From Anaerolineae bacterium (GTDB taxonomy: Bacteria; Chloroflexota; Anaerolineae; UBA4142; SHND01): 64,000 bases of DNA. Shown here one piece after another: positions 52,297 through 61,337 of the stretch (positions within the stretch are counted from its first letter, which is position 1; every line of letters starts with the position of its first letter). The translations under genes and the position numbers were made by a program. The notes under the pieces are model-generated. The model had not been told where the DNA came from. It searched no databases and saw only the letters and a program-made list of their open reading frames with translations. Location of the stretch: contig JADZCJ010000118.1 in the NCBI GenBank assembly GCA_020851635.1, positions 1 to 64,000 on the forward strand. Direction: 5' to 3'.

Positions 52297-52324
52297 TGCA
52301 CCCTAGATTGAATAGGAATTTGCT

Positions 52325-53299
52325 CTAGAGCAACAACCCGCCGTTGGCAAGGGCAACAACGTCACGTTTTTGAATACGCTCCCCCGCAAGGAGGCGAGGA
52401 AGGACCAGGTCAACGACGTTTGTGTCGCGGGATTTTACGCAGCCGGGCGCGCCGATGATGGGCAGAGCGCCGATATAGGCAAGCAAGAGCAGGTTGCCGG
52501 GCTCGACCGGGGCGCCATAGAGTTCGATGACGCCGCCTGCCTGCCGAATGCCCGTCGGTGTGACATCGGTGGCATCCATGATAGAAGTTTCGCCCGCGAG
52601 AATGATACAGTCGGCTTGTGCGTTTTTTGCGCGCCCAATCGCGTCTGCAATCGCGCTCTCCTGATGGTCTACATATTCGTCAGAGATGACGCGCGACCCC
52701 AAATCTTGGATGCGCCCCCGGATGGGCGGCAAGAGACCCTGTTGAACGCGTTCGCGCGCCTCGGAGCTGCCGGTGAGAATGACGGCAACATTCACGGGCG
52801 CAAGCTCGAGCACGCCAATTACGTTTGCGGTGTCACGCGCGATGCATTCCACCTCGACCAGGGTCGTTTCAGGAACGGCGAGACCGATGGTCTTGACGGT
52901 CGCAACCATCTTTTTTGGCGTGACGACCGTGTTTGAGGGAATGGTGGCTACCGTGATCCCATCCATCGCATTTAGTTGGTCGAGGGCATGGGGGTTGACT
53001 TTGAAGACGCCGCGCACGTTCGAGTGAAAATTGATTCGACCGGTGCCGATGGCAAAAGCTGATACGTTTGTGCCGAGAACTGCATCGGCGACGCGCGCGG
53101 CGGCGTCGTTTTCGCTCACGTCTCCCTGTTCGAACATTCCAACAATGACGCTTGTTTTGCCGAGCGCGGCGAGTTTTGCAATATCGCTTGCGACAAGACG
53201 CTGTCCTTTTTTCAGCGCTTTGTGCCCCTGCGCGTCGGCAATATTATGGATGAGGACGCCGCCGAGGGCAGAGGAAATAGGAGTCTCAATAATCTTCAT
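52325..53299 (-). CDS. MoCF/MoeA-like molybdopterin-binding-domain protein
   Basis: This 324-residue protein has an N-terminal SAF-like/MoeA-type part (ALKKGQRLVASDIAKLAALG) and a C-terminal MoCF_biosynth-type domain (about 165-300) with VAVILTGSSE, SGEA-like IILAGETSIMD and GAPVEPGNLLLLAY. Such proteins accompany molybdenum hydroxylases and may insert or mature the cofactor, but no molybdoenzyme gene is visible here. ATG 53299 follows the rtcB stop by one base. The link with RNA-repair genes is unexplained. Confidence 0.75.
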   Translation of the reverse strand: MKIIETPISSALGGVLIHNIADAQGHKALKKGQRLVASDIAKLAALGKTSVIVGMFEQGDVSENDAAARVADAVLGTNVSAFAIGTGRINFHSNVRGVFKVNPHALDQLNAMDGITVATIPSNTVVTPKKMVATVKTIGLAVPETTLVEVECIARDTANVIGVLELAPVNVAVILTGSSEARERVQQGLLPPIRGRIQDLGSRVISDEYVDHQESAIADAIGRAKNAQADCIILAGETSIMDATDVTPTGIRQAGGVIELYGAPVEPGNLLLLAYIGALPIIGAPGCVKSRDTNVVDLVLPRLLAGERIQKRDVVALANGGLLL

Positions 53300-53300
53300 C

Positions 53301-54752
53301 TTAACCTTTGATCACTGCCAGGGGTTCAAGGCGGGCGACCATTTTGCCGATACCTGCGGCGTCAACCACATGCACGACGCGGGAAACGTCCTTGTATGCC
53401 GCCGGCGCTTCTTCGGCGAGACCGCTGAGAGAGCCGGCGCGCACTTGAATTCCGCGTTCCTGCATTTCCGCGCGTAGTTTTTCGCCGCGAATTTCTTTTT
53501 TGGCGCGATGGCGGCTCCAGACGCGACCTGCACCGTGGCAGCACGATCCAAATGTTTGTGACATCGAACCCGTTGTGCCGCACAAGATATAGGACATGGT
53601 GCCCATCGAGCCGGGAATCAAGACGGGTTGTCCGATTTGTTGAAGGTCCGGCGGAAGGGTGGGGGAATGTGGACCAAAGGCGCGCGTTGCGCCTTTGCGA
53701 TGCACGAGGACCCGGATAGATGCATCATTGACGGCATGGGTTTCGACTTTTGCCATGTTGTGCGCAATGTCATAGACCTGATGCAGATCGAAATCCATGA
53801 ATTTGCCCTTGAACGTCTCGGCAAAAGAACGACGGATGTGAAAGGCGAGCACCTGCCGATTGGCAAAGGCGAAATTTGCGGCTGCGCCCATCGCCCCGAC
53901 ATAGTCCTGTCCTTCGGGTGAGGTGTAGGGCGCGGCGACCAGCTCGCGGTCGGGCAGAATGATGCCGTACTCTAGCACCACACGCTGGAAACGGTCCACA
54001 TAATCCTGGCAGACCTGATGCCCAAGCCCGCGTGAGCCGCAATGAATCTGGACGACGACCTGATTTTCAAACAAGTCGAGCACGCGCGCGGATTCCGCGT
54101 CATAGATTGCCGAGACGCGGTCCACCTCGATAAAGTGGTTGCCCGCGCCGAGTGTCCCGAGCTGGTCGCGCCCGCGCTCGCGCGCTTTGTGTGATACCTT
54201 GTTTGCGTCCGCCCAGGGGATGCGCCCATATTCCTCGGTGCGCGGCAAATCCTCCGGTCTGGCATAGCCGCGCTCCAGCGCCCATTCGGACCCGCGATTG
54301 AGGATATTGTCCAGATCCTCGCCAAAAAGTTCGACGCTGCCGCCGACCCCAACTCCGCTGGGGCAATTGCGATACAAGGTTGTTGCGAGGTCTGACAGGT
54401 GGGGTTGGATTTCGTTTGCGTCGAGATGCGAGGCGAGAACACGCACTCCGCAGTTGATATCGTAGCCGACCGCGCCGGGCGATATGACGCCGTCGCTTGT
54501 TGCAGTCGCAAAAACACCGCCGACCGGCGCGCCATAGCCCTGATGAATGTCTGGCATGGCGATAGCATATTGGACGATGCCCGGAAGGGTCGAAGTATTG
54601 ATGAGCTGCTCGATGGACTTGTCCTGCAGCGCATCATCGAGCAATTCCTGGTCCGCCCATATGCGCGCGGGCACGCGCATGTCGCGGCGATATTCGCGCG
54701 GGACCTGCCAAACAAACTCGTTGATACGTTCCAGATCGTTTTTCGAAATCAT
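53301..54752 (-). CDS. rtcB: RNA-splicing ligase RtcB
   Basis: RtcB joins RNA ends with 2',3'-cyclic phosphate and 5'-OH using GTP and Mn2+. The 483-residue protein shows the metal-site residues in GYDINCGVR, GAGNHFIEV and HCGSRGLGHQ, and the guanylated His in SCCHGAGR. It starts at ATG 54752, which shares one base with the archease stop (TGATG). A further in-frame ATG lies at 54782 inside archease. The pair is the standard archease-RtcB unit for RNA repair. Confidence 0.96.
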   Translation of the reverse strand: MISKNDLERINEFVWQVPREYRRDMRVPARIWADQELLDDALQDKSIEQLINTSTLPGIVQYAIAMPDIHQGYGAPVGGVFATATSDGVISPGAVGYDINCGVRVLASHLDANEIQPHLSDLATTLYRNCPSGVGVGGSVELFGEDLDNILNRGSEWALERGYARPEDLPRTEEYGRIPWADANKVSHKARERGRDQLGTLGAGNHFIEVDRVSAIYDAESARVLDLFENQVVVQIHCGSRGLGHQVCQDYVDRFQRVVLEYGIILPDRELVAAPYTSPEGQDYVGAMGAAANFAFANRQVLAFHIRRSFAETFKGKFMDFDLHQVYDIAHNMAKVETHAVNDASIRVLVHRKGATRAFGPHSPTLPPDLQQIGQPVLIPGSMGTMSYILCGTTGSMSQTFGSCCHGAGRVWSRHRAKKEIRGEKLRAEMQERGIQVRAGSLSGLAEEAPAAYKDVSRVVHVVDAAGIGKMVARLEPLAVIKG

Positions 54753-55150
54753 CAGACATCCACCACAATAGTTGTTTCCCAACCCATTTCGGTCTGAACG
54801 ATGTCGAGGTTATGGAACGTGACGGCTTTGATGAATTTGGTGGTGGGTTGCGAAGGCGCGCCGTGAATGGTAGCTTGCAGCTCTGTTTCGGTAAAGTGGG
54901 TGAGCACAAAGTTCTGATAGGTCTCGCGCTTTGTCTCCTGGAGAAACAAGAGCTCGTTTAGCCAATTGACCAGCAGCGCCTGGCGGTCAATACCCTCGAC
55001 CCGCACCTCGCGAGTAGTGGTTGATTGGACATCGAGCGCGCCTTCGAGAGCAAAAATGGCGTATGCGGCGTTGGTAAAGAGTTCGGGGAGGGTCGGCGCC
55101 GTGACGCGAAATGCCCAATCGGCGGTATGGTCAATTTCCTCGTACGACAT
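54752..55150 (-). CDS. Archease, RtcB-activating protein
   Basis: Archease accelerates guanylation and turnover of RtcB. The 132-residue protein has the family pattern EEIDHTADWAFRV at the N-terminus, LLVNWLNELLFL in the middle and TFHNLDI near the end; the conserved Asp and His ligands (EEIDHTAD) are present. It overlaps the ribF end by 20 bases and touches rtcB by one base, so all three are coupled. Confidence 0.95.
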   Translation of the reverse strand: MSYEEIDHTADWAFRVTAPTLPELFTNAAYAIFALEGALDVQSTTTREVRVEGIDRQALLVNWLNELLFLQETKRETYQNFVLTHFTETELQATIHGAPSQPTTKFIKAVTFHNLDIVQTEMGWETTIVVDV

Positions 55151-56114
55151 GGCTCAAAGGTTGGGCTGTGACGTGAGGTTCTCCCGGCGGGAGGTGGGAC
55201 AGAATGGCGCGGGCATTTTGGACGTCAAGCGCCATCTGGTCCAACAGCGCCTGAATGCTGTCGAATTTCTCTTCGTCGCGCAAGCGTTCGATAAAAAAGA
55301 CCTGGAGTTCCTCGCCATAAATCCAACGCGTGAAATCGAGAATATAGATTTCGACGAGCCGTTTGCCCCCGCCAAAAGTTGGACGAACGCCGATGCTCGC
55401 CGCGCCGTCAAACCAGTCGCTCCCGAGACGCACCCGCACCGCATAGATGCCGTTGGCAGGAATCAGTTTTTTGTCGGGAATTTCCAGATTGGCGGTCGGG
55501 TAACCCAGTTCTCGCCCGCGGTGGTCGCCGTGGATTACGTTGCCCTGCAACATTGGATAACGTCCCAGCAAGTCCGATGCGGTTGCCACATCGCCCGCGG
55601 CGACCAATTCGCGGAGACGTGTGCTCGAAATAATGCCATCCGGGACCGGGGATGGTTCCACCACCGTAACCGTATAGCCAAACTCTTTGCCCAAATCTCG
55701 CAGTACCGGAATCGTCCCTTCGCGCTTGTGTCCAAGGGCGAAATTGGGTCCGCAGACGAGTTCGACGAAATTGAGATGATTCTTGAGCAACTCGATAAAT
55801 TCACGGGCGCGTAAACGCGACTGTTCGAGCGAAAAGGGAAAAACGACCACGTAATCTGTGCCCAGATTTGCCAGCAGGGTGAGCCGCTCTTCCAAAGTGC
55901 TCAACAACAGCATGGGCGATTCGGGACGAAGGACCAGACGCGGGTGCGGATTGAGCGTCACGATTACGCTTGCGGCATTTTTCTCGCGCGCATGTTTAAT
56001 TACAGTGCGAATGAGCTGCGCGTGTCCGCGGTGCAGCCCGTCAAATGAGCCGATGGTGACAACACTGGGGCGGGAAATTTGAACATCGGAAAGGGTGCGA
56101 TAAATCTCGGTCAT
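55131..56114 (-). CDS. ribF: Bifunctional riboflavin kinase/FAD synthetase
   Basis: RibF makes FMN and FAD from riboflavin. The 327-residue protein has the N-terminal adenylyltransferase domain (SFDGLHRGHAQL at 23-34 with the HxGH-type site, NPHPRLVL) and the C-terminal flavokinase domain (GRELGYPTANL and the VEIYILDF strand). ATG 56114 overlaps the truB stop as ATGA. The truB-ribF order is common in bacteria. Confidence 0.95.
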   Translation of the reverse strand: MTEIYRTLSDVQISRPSVVTIGSFDGLHRGHAQLIRTVIKHAREKNAASVIVTLNPHPRLVLRPESPMLLLSTLEERLTLLANLGTDYVVVFPFSLEQSRLRAREFIELLKNHLNFVELVCGPNFALGHKREGTIPVLRDLGKEFGYTVTVVEPSPVPDGIISSTRLRELVAAGDVATASDLLGRYPMLQGNVIHGDHRGRELGYPTANLEIPDKKLIPANGIYAVRVRLGSDWFDGAASIGVRPTFGGGKRLVEIYILDFTRWIYGEELQVFFIERLRDEEKFDSIQALLDQMALDVQNARAILSHLPPGEPHVTAQPLSHVVRGN

Positions 56115-56983
56115 TTCAATACTTTGTGTGGTTTTAGTTGGGAATCAGCCGATCGTTCGAGAATGGCAAAAAACTCATCGCGCTCATCATACGCGCACAC
56201 AAGGGACGTAGTCAAATCATGCGGGACAGCAATAAATTGGCCGTTGCGCACGGCGCGCGCTTGTGCCGCCTGTAAATGGATCCTGTCAAATTGCGGCACG
56301 ATGGCATCCATCGGCAGGAGCAGAGTCGCGAGGGTGTTTGCGGCGACAGCGTCGGCGAGGCGTTCGAGCGTGAGCGCGGATTCGATCGTAAAAATGCCGC
56401 TTGCCGTACGACGCAGCGCGGCGAGGTGCGCCACGGTGTCCAGTTTTGCGCCGAGATCGTGCGCCAGCGAACGGATGTAGGTCCCCTTGCTGCAATGCAC
56501 ATCAAAGGAAACGCGCGCGCCGTCAATTTCCACATTGTTTATAGAAAAGAACTCGACGGCACGCGGCTGCATTTCCATCCGGACTCCCGCGCGCGCCATC
56601 TTGTACGCGCGCTTGCCCTGAATCTGGATGGCAGAATGGGCAGGCGGGATCTGGTCTTGTTTGCCGACAAAGGACCGGAGCGCGTCCAGGATTTCGTGGG
56701 GCGAGCGGGTCCCGTCCTGTGTTGCGACGACACGCCCTGTCGCATCATAGGTATCCGTCTCGCTGCCCAGCTGAACGGTTGCGCGATATTTTTTGTCCTG
56801 GTCAACGATGTATTCCGAAAGACGGACCGCGCTGTCGAGGAGGACCAGGAGGACGCCCGTCGCCATGGGGTCGAGCGTGCCCGCATGACCGACGCGGTCC
56901 TCGCCGGTGATTTTTCGAACGCGGTGCACCGCCGAGTGCGAGGAAAGCCCCTGGGGTTTATCGAGGATTAGCAGCGCATTCAT
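56111..56983 (-). CDS. truB: tRNA pseudouridine-55 synthase TruB
   Basis: TruB makes pseudouridine 55 in the T-loop of tRNAs. The 290-residue protein has ILDKPQGLSSH and the catalytic Asp38 in HAGTLDPMATG, then KKYRATVQLG and CSKGTYIRSLAHDLG. A short C-terminal extension resembles a truncated PUA-like region. ATG 56983 matches the family start; the frame continues upstream without resemblance. It lies 42 bases after nrnA. Confidence 0.96.
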   Translation of the reverse strand: MNALLILDKPQGLSSHSAVHRVRKITGEDRVGHAGTLDPMATGVLLVLLDSAVRLSEYIVDQDKKYRATVQLGSETDTYDATGRVVATQDGTRSPHEILDALRSFVGKQDQIPPAHSAIQIQGKRAYKMARAGVRMEMQPRAVEFFSINNVEIDGARVSFDVHCSKGTYIRSLAHDLGAKLDTVAHLAALRRTASGIFTIESALTLERLADAVAANTLATLLLPMDAIVPQFDRIHLQAAQARAVRNGQFIAVPHDLTTSLVCAYDERDEFFAILERSADSQLKPHKVLK

Positions 56984-57025
56984 GGAACGACAGAGGAATG
57001 GGGCGGACCGAGCCGACACGAAAGC

Positions 57026-57991
57026 TCAGACGCCCGTTTCGGCGCGCACGGTATTCAACACGCGTTCTGCCGCCGTTGAGAGGGGTGCGGGCAAGAGAGC
57101 GCCCGCCGCTTGTTTATGTCCGCCGCCGCCGAGACGTGTGGCGACCCCGGAAATGTCCACATGGGCGCGCGAACGCAAACTAAGGTCTATGCTGCCGTCT
57201 TGTTTTTCGGTGAGGACAAAAGCAATGTCTGCGTCGGCGACGGTCAGGAGCTGGGTCACGATGCCGTTGGTGCCGCTGCCATTGAGACCGAGCGCCTTTT
57301 GCGTCTTGAAATCCAGCTGCGTCCAAATTATGCCGCCCTCCAGTTTGGAATGTTCGATGGCATAGCCCAGCGCGCGCAGCGCGGCGTACGAGCGGCGGCT
57401 ATAAACACGATCAATGATCTGGGGGATATCGGCGCCATGCCGAAGCAGTTTTGTTGCCTTGTTCAATGTTTCGGGGGTCGTCGAGCCGGTTCGAAAACAC
57501 ATCGTATCGGTGACGATGCCCGTAAGCAGCGCCTGGGCGACATCTTGCGTGATTGGCGCGTCGAGCGCGCAGATGACATCGAACACGATTTCGGCGGTGG
57601 AGGCAGCTGTGGTGTCCACAAGATTGAGGTCGCCAAATGGTTCATTGGTGACGTGGTGGTCAATCAAGATGACGGGGCGTGTGCCGCTCCTGGCGCGGTT
57701 GAGCGCCTTGCCGTAGCGTTTGGAATCACTGCCGTCCACATAGACAAACACGTCCTGGTCTCCCGGCTCGTGCGCGGCGATCTCGTGAAACCCTTGTAGG
57801 AAATTCAGATTTGAGGGGACTTGATCATCCAGCGAGACGGTCACGCGCTTGCCCAGCAGGCGCAAAGCGTGCGCCAGCGCCAATTGGGAGCCGACGCAAT
57901 CGCCGTCGGGTTGGATGTGTGCGGCGATAAAGACGCTGTCGGCGTTTTTTAATGTGGTGACAACCTTTTTTATAACTTGCGAATCTGCCAT
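57026..57991 (-). CDS. nrnA: DHH-family nanoRNase/pAp phosphatase
   Basis: NrnA degrades very short RNAs and converts pAp to AMP. The 321-residue protein has the DHH metal motifs (AAHIQPDGD at 23-31, VDGSD at 85-89, DHH at 111-113) and the C-terminal DHHA1 domain with GGGGHKQAAGA. Its usual neighbours rbfA and infB are expected just upstream, but only infB is there. The 172-base gap to infB contains a strong palindrome and no open frame of rbfA type. Confidence 0.94.
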   Translation of the reverse strand: MADSQVIKKVVTTLKNADSVFIAAHIQPDGDCVGSQLALAHALRLLGKRVTVSLDDQVPSNLNFLQGFHEIAAHEPGDQDVFVYVDGSDSKRYGKALNRARSGTRPVILIDHHVTNEPFGDLNLVDTTAASTAEIVFDVICALDAPITQDVAQALLTGIVTDTMCFRTGSTTPETLNKATKLLRHGADIPQIIDRVYSRRSYAALRALGYAIEHSKLEGGIIWTQLDFKTQKALGLNGSGTNGIVTQLLTVADADIAFVLTEKQDGSIDLSLRSRAHVDISGVATRLGGGGHKQAAGALLPAPLSTAAERVLNTVRAETGV

Positions 57992-58087
57992 AATATCGCG
58001 GATAGGGCATAGGGATGATGTGAACAGAACGAACGCCGTTCTCATCATCCTCAACTGGTCCGCTTTCCAGGGTGTGTTGGCATTTCG

Positions 58088-58119
58088 TCGGCGGGGTGTT
58101 CAGTTGAACGCCCCGCCGA
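58088..58119. repeat. Palindromic stem-loop between infB and nrnA
   Basis: TCGGCGGGG (58088-58096) pairs with CCCCGCCGA (58111-58119), and inside it GTTCA pairs with TGAAC. It follows the infB stop by about 45 bases on the minus strand. It lacks a T-run, so it may be an mRNA processing or partial termination site in the operon. Confidence 0.75.
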
Positions 58120-58163
58120 TGGAATATCAATCATGGATGGGCGAGTACGAGAGTGTGCCCGTA

Positions 58164-60611
58164 CTAGCTTACGCGCTCTTTTTTGTAGAACTCGATCACG
58201 TCGCCTTCTTGCAGGTCATTGAATCCCTCAAGACTGATGCCGCACTCGTAACCTTCGGCGACTTCTTTGACATCATCGGTAAAGCGTTTGAGCGAGCTGA
58301 GCTTGCCCGTGAATAATTCTTTTTGCCCGCGCAGCACTTTGGCAGTCTCTGTACGCGAGATCGTGCCTTTGATAACACGCGATCCCGCGACCACGTTCTT
58401 TTTGACGTTAAAGATTTTCAAAACCTGGGCGCGACCTGTGAGCACGTCCTTGTATTCGGGCTCGAGCATGCCCTTGAGCGCCTTGTCAATGTCTTCGATC
58501 ACTTTGTAGATAATGTTGTATTTGCGGACATCTACCTTTTCTTGTTCAGCCAGATTTTCGGCAGCGCCTTCGAGGGCGACGTTAAAGGCGATGATGATCC
58601 CTTGAGAGGCGGCGGCGAGCATCACGTCCGCCTGCGTCACGTTGCCGATGCCCTGGCGCACGATCTTGACGTGCAAGTTGCCGTCACCGAGTCTTTCCAG
58701 TGAAGAGACAATGGGTTCCAGTGAACCCGCCACGTCGGCTTTGACCAAAAGGTTTAGCTCTTTGATCGAACCCTCTTTGAATTTGGCGTACAAATCGTTC
58801 AATGTCACGGTAGAACTTTTGACCTGTTTGGCTTTACGCGCCTGCACGCGTTGATAGGCGCGGGTGCGCGCCTCATGCTCGGTGGCGACTTCTTCGAACG
58901 ACTCGCCTGCGGGCGGCACATCGCTCAGCCCGGTCACGACGACCGGGGTGGAAGGTCCGGCGTGTTCGATGGTTGCGCCGCGCTCGTCAAACATGGCGCG
59001 AATTTTGGCATATGCTTCGCCGATGAGAATAAAGTCGCCGACGTTCAGCGTGCCTTCGCGCACGAGCATGGTGGCGGTCGGACCCTGCTGTTTGTCGAGA
59101 CGCGATTCGATGATCACACCGGTCGAGAGTTTGTCGGGATTTGCTTTCAAGTCGGCGAGTTCAGCGACGAGCAGGATGTTTTCCAGCAGGTCATCGAGAC
59201 CGATCTTTTGCTTGGCGGAAATCGGGACTACGGTCACTTCGTCCTTGCCGCCATAAACTTCCAGTCCAATTTCGGCGAGCTGCTGTTTTACGCGCTCCGG
59301 GTTTGCGGTGGGGCGGTCAATCTTGTTCATTGCCACGATGATTGGCACCTGGGCTGCGCGGGCATGTTCGATTGCCTCGCGCGTCGTCGGCATGACGCCG
59401 TCATCCGCCGCGACGACAATGACGGCAATATCGGTCGCCCTGGCGCCGCGCGCGCGCATTGCAGTAAACGCTTCGTGACCCGGCGTATCGAGAAACGTGA
59501 TTCTTTTGTCGTTGTACTCAATCTGGTATGCGCCGATATGCTGTGTGATGCCGCCAAATTCGCCGCCGACTACGTTGGTGTGCCGAATCGCATCCAACAA
59601 TGACGTTTTGCCGTGATCAACATGACCCATCACCGTGACTACGGGCGGGCGCGGTTTCATGGCTCGAAGCTCTTCTTCGGTGTAATCCACCTTTTTTGGA
59701 ATCGAGCTGAGGATGGTGACGGATTCCTCGACCACTTCGGGTTTTTCTTCTTTGACTTGAAAGCCCAATTCTTCGGCGATCAGAGCTGCCGTGTCAAAGT
59801 CAATCGTTTGGGTGATATTTGCCATGACACCGTTTGCCATCAGTTTCTTGATGATGTCAATTGGCGTGAGTTTCAACGATGTCGCCAAATCGCGGACAGT
59901 GAGCATTGCGGGCAAGACCACGACCTGAGGCACGGCAAGTTTGACAGGCGCAGGCGCAGCGATGGGGCGGGGGCTGCCGGGGCGCGTGCCGGTCTGTAGT
60001 CGAGAGCCGCCCTGTGGCGGGCGTGCGCCGGTCTGCGGACGGGAGCCGCTCTGCGGTGGACGTGTGCCGCCCTGCGGACGCGAACCACCCTGCGGTGGGC
60101 GTGTGCCACCCTGCGGACGTGAACCACCCTGCGGCGGACGGGAGCCGCCTGGTGGACGCGAGCCACTCTGCGGGGACCGATTGCCGCCCTGTGCCGGGGG
60201 TCTGTTTTGACCAAAAGAGGGACGTGGTCCCGTGCTGCTCCCTGTGCCCGTACGTTGGGGCGGCCGAGAACCGGATTGTGAGGAAGAACCGGGGCGCGGG
60301 GCGCCGGTGCGAGATGCGCCGGTCCCCGTTCCGGAGGGACGCGTTGTTCCTGACGATGGGCGGGGTGAACTGCTGCGTGACGCGCCGCTGCCGGATGGAC
60401 GTGCGGCGCCGGAACCGGAAGGCCGTGGCGCGCCCGAGCCGGAGCTGGCAGAGCGCGGCGCGGCAGGTGATGCTGCGGGTTTTGGCGAAGTGGGTGCGGC
60501 GGCGCGCGGCTTGGGGGCAGCGGCGTTGGTGGTATCGGCAGGTTTCTTGTCGGCGCTTGAATTATCTATTTGAGCGTCACCGGTTGGATTAGGGGTCAAT
60601 TCGTCAGCCAT
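58164..60611 (-). CDS. infB: Translation initiation factor IF-2
   Basis: IF-2 brings initiator tRNA to the 30S subunit. The 815-residue protein starts with about 220 residues of Pro/Arg/Gly/Ser-rich, probably disordered sequence that replaces the usual helical N-terminus, including a 13-residue repeat. The IF2_N domain follows (about 232-290), then the GTPase domain (GHVDHGKTS at 329-337, [12 protein letters not shown]) and domains II-IV. GAGGATGGA precedes the ATG. It is the largest gene of the nusA-ylxR-infB cluster. Confidence 0.96.
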   Translation of the reverse strand: MADELTPNPTGDAQIDNSSADKKPADTTNAAAPKPRAAAPTSPKPAASPAAPRSASSGSGAPRPSGSGAARPSGSGASRSSSPRPSSGTTRPSGTGTGASRTGAPRPGSSSQSGSRPPQRTGTGSSTGPRPSFGQNRPPAQGGNRSPQSGSRPPGGSRPPQGGSRPQGGTRPPQGGSRPQGGTRPPQSGSRPQTGARPPQGGSRLQTGTRPGSPRPIAAPAPVKLAVPQVVVLPAMLTVRDLATSLKLTPIDIIKKLMANGVMANITQTIDFDTAALIAEELGFQVKEEKPEVVEESVTILSSIPKKVDYTEEELRAMKPRPPVVTVMGHVDHGKTSLLDAIRHTNVVGGEFGGITQHIGAYQIEYNDKRITFLDTPGHEAFTAMRARGARATDIAVIVVAADDGVMPTTREAIEHARAAQVPIIVAMNKIDRPTANPERVKQQLAEIGLEVYGGKDEVTVVPISAKQKIGLDDLLENILLVAELADLKANPDKLSTGVIIESRLDKQQGPTATMLVREGTLNVGDFILIGEAYAKIRAMFDERGATIEHAGPSTPVVVTGLSDVPPAGESFEEVATEHEARTRAYQRVQARKAKQVKSSTVTLNDLYAKFKEGSIKELNLLVKADVAGSLEPIVSSLERLGDGNLHVKIVRQGIGNVTQADVMLAAASQGIIIAFNVALEGAAENLAEQEKVDVRKYNIIYKVIEDIDKALKGMLEPEYKDVLTGRAQVLKIFNVKKNVVAGSRVIKGTISRTETAKVLRGQKELFTGKLSSLKRFTDDVKEVAEGYECGISLEGFNDLQEGDVIEFYKKERVS
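59973..60128 (-). repeat. Tandem 39-base repeat inside infB
   Basis: Four imperfect copies of a 39-base unit encode [13 protein letters not shown]-type 13-residue repeats (IF-2 residues 162-213). The first two copies are identical at protein level and the last two have drifted, which suggests slippage or unequal recombination. The number of copies may vary between strains. Confidence 0.85.
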
Positions 60612-60928
60612 TCCATCCTCGCTTTAACAAGCATTTGCTCACAAACGAACAGCGCGAAAGAAAATCGGCGGGTCGCCGTGAACAAACAATTGTACAGTCA
60701 GAACGCTGCAATGGAAGGCGCCACGCGAAAAACGCGCGGTTGCATGCCATGTGCAGCCGTCGTGAAAGATATTAAATTCAGAAAGTGAGGACTGGATGCG
60801 CGGACGCAAATGGGGACGCGTCGTGGACGAACGAGGGGAAAAGGAACGATGGCACAGCTCAAATCATCGTCATGTTCTCCTCACATTGCCGGTGCGCGTC
60901 GTGCAGCCAGCCAAATTCAGCCAGGTCT
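60612..60928. other. 317-base gap between infB and ylxR
   Basis: No gene is evident. On the minus strand a TACAAT about 85 bases before infB could be a -10 box with a poor -35, and a small GAGGAG site starts only a three-codon frame. The unusual spacing for this operon suggests a secondary infB promoter or a lost small gene. Confidence 0.3.
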
Positions 60929-61288
60929 TCACTTGATCTGATGCGCCGCTTGATTCGGAGCGCGGCGCGGCTCGGTCGGTGTACCTTTCATTTCAGTTTC
61001 CGTTGCGTCGTGCGCGGGAAACGTCTTGGCCAATTCAATCAGAGCTTGCAAGTCGGTCGGCGCAAGCGCCGACTCTAGTTTTAGCGCATGCTTTAGTGTG
61101 CCGGGCGCGCCAATCACGGCTTGAAAACATTCGCGGGATTTGTGAACATAGGTCCCGCGTCCATTTTTTTTGCCCGTCGGGTCTGCAATCACAGCGCCTT
61201 CCGGTGTGCGGACAAGACGTATCAGTTCACGCTTGTTGGTCACATTGCGGCAGCCGATGCAGGTGCGTCGGGGGATGTGCTTTGCCAT
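60929..61288 (-). CDS. ylxR: YlxR/RnpM-family RNA-binding protein
   Basis: This 119-residue protein has the DUF448 pattern PRRTCIGCRNVTNKRELIRL (6-25) and GRGTYVHKSREC (43-54). In Bacillus the homologue binds RNase P RNA and modulates it. The last 25 residues are a charged extension. It lies 49 bases after nusA, its usual place. Confidence 0.92.
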   Translation of the reverse strand: MAKHIPRRTCIGCRNVTNKRELIRLVRTPEGAVIADPTGKKNGRGTYVHKSRECFQAVIGAPGTLKHALKLESALAPTDLQALIELAKTFPAHDATETEMKGTPTEPRRAPNQAAHQIK

Positions 61289-61337
61289 GCAAGATTGCGG
61301 ATAAGGGTTACGACCGGACAGTCCCTTGATCCCTTTT

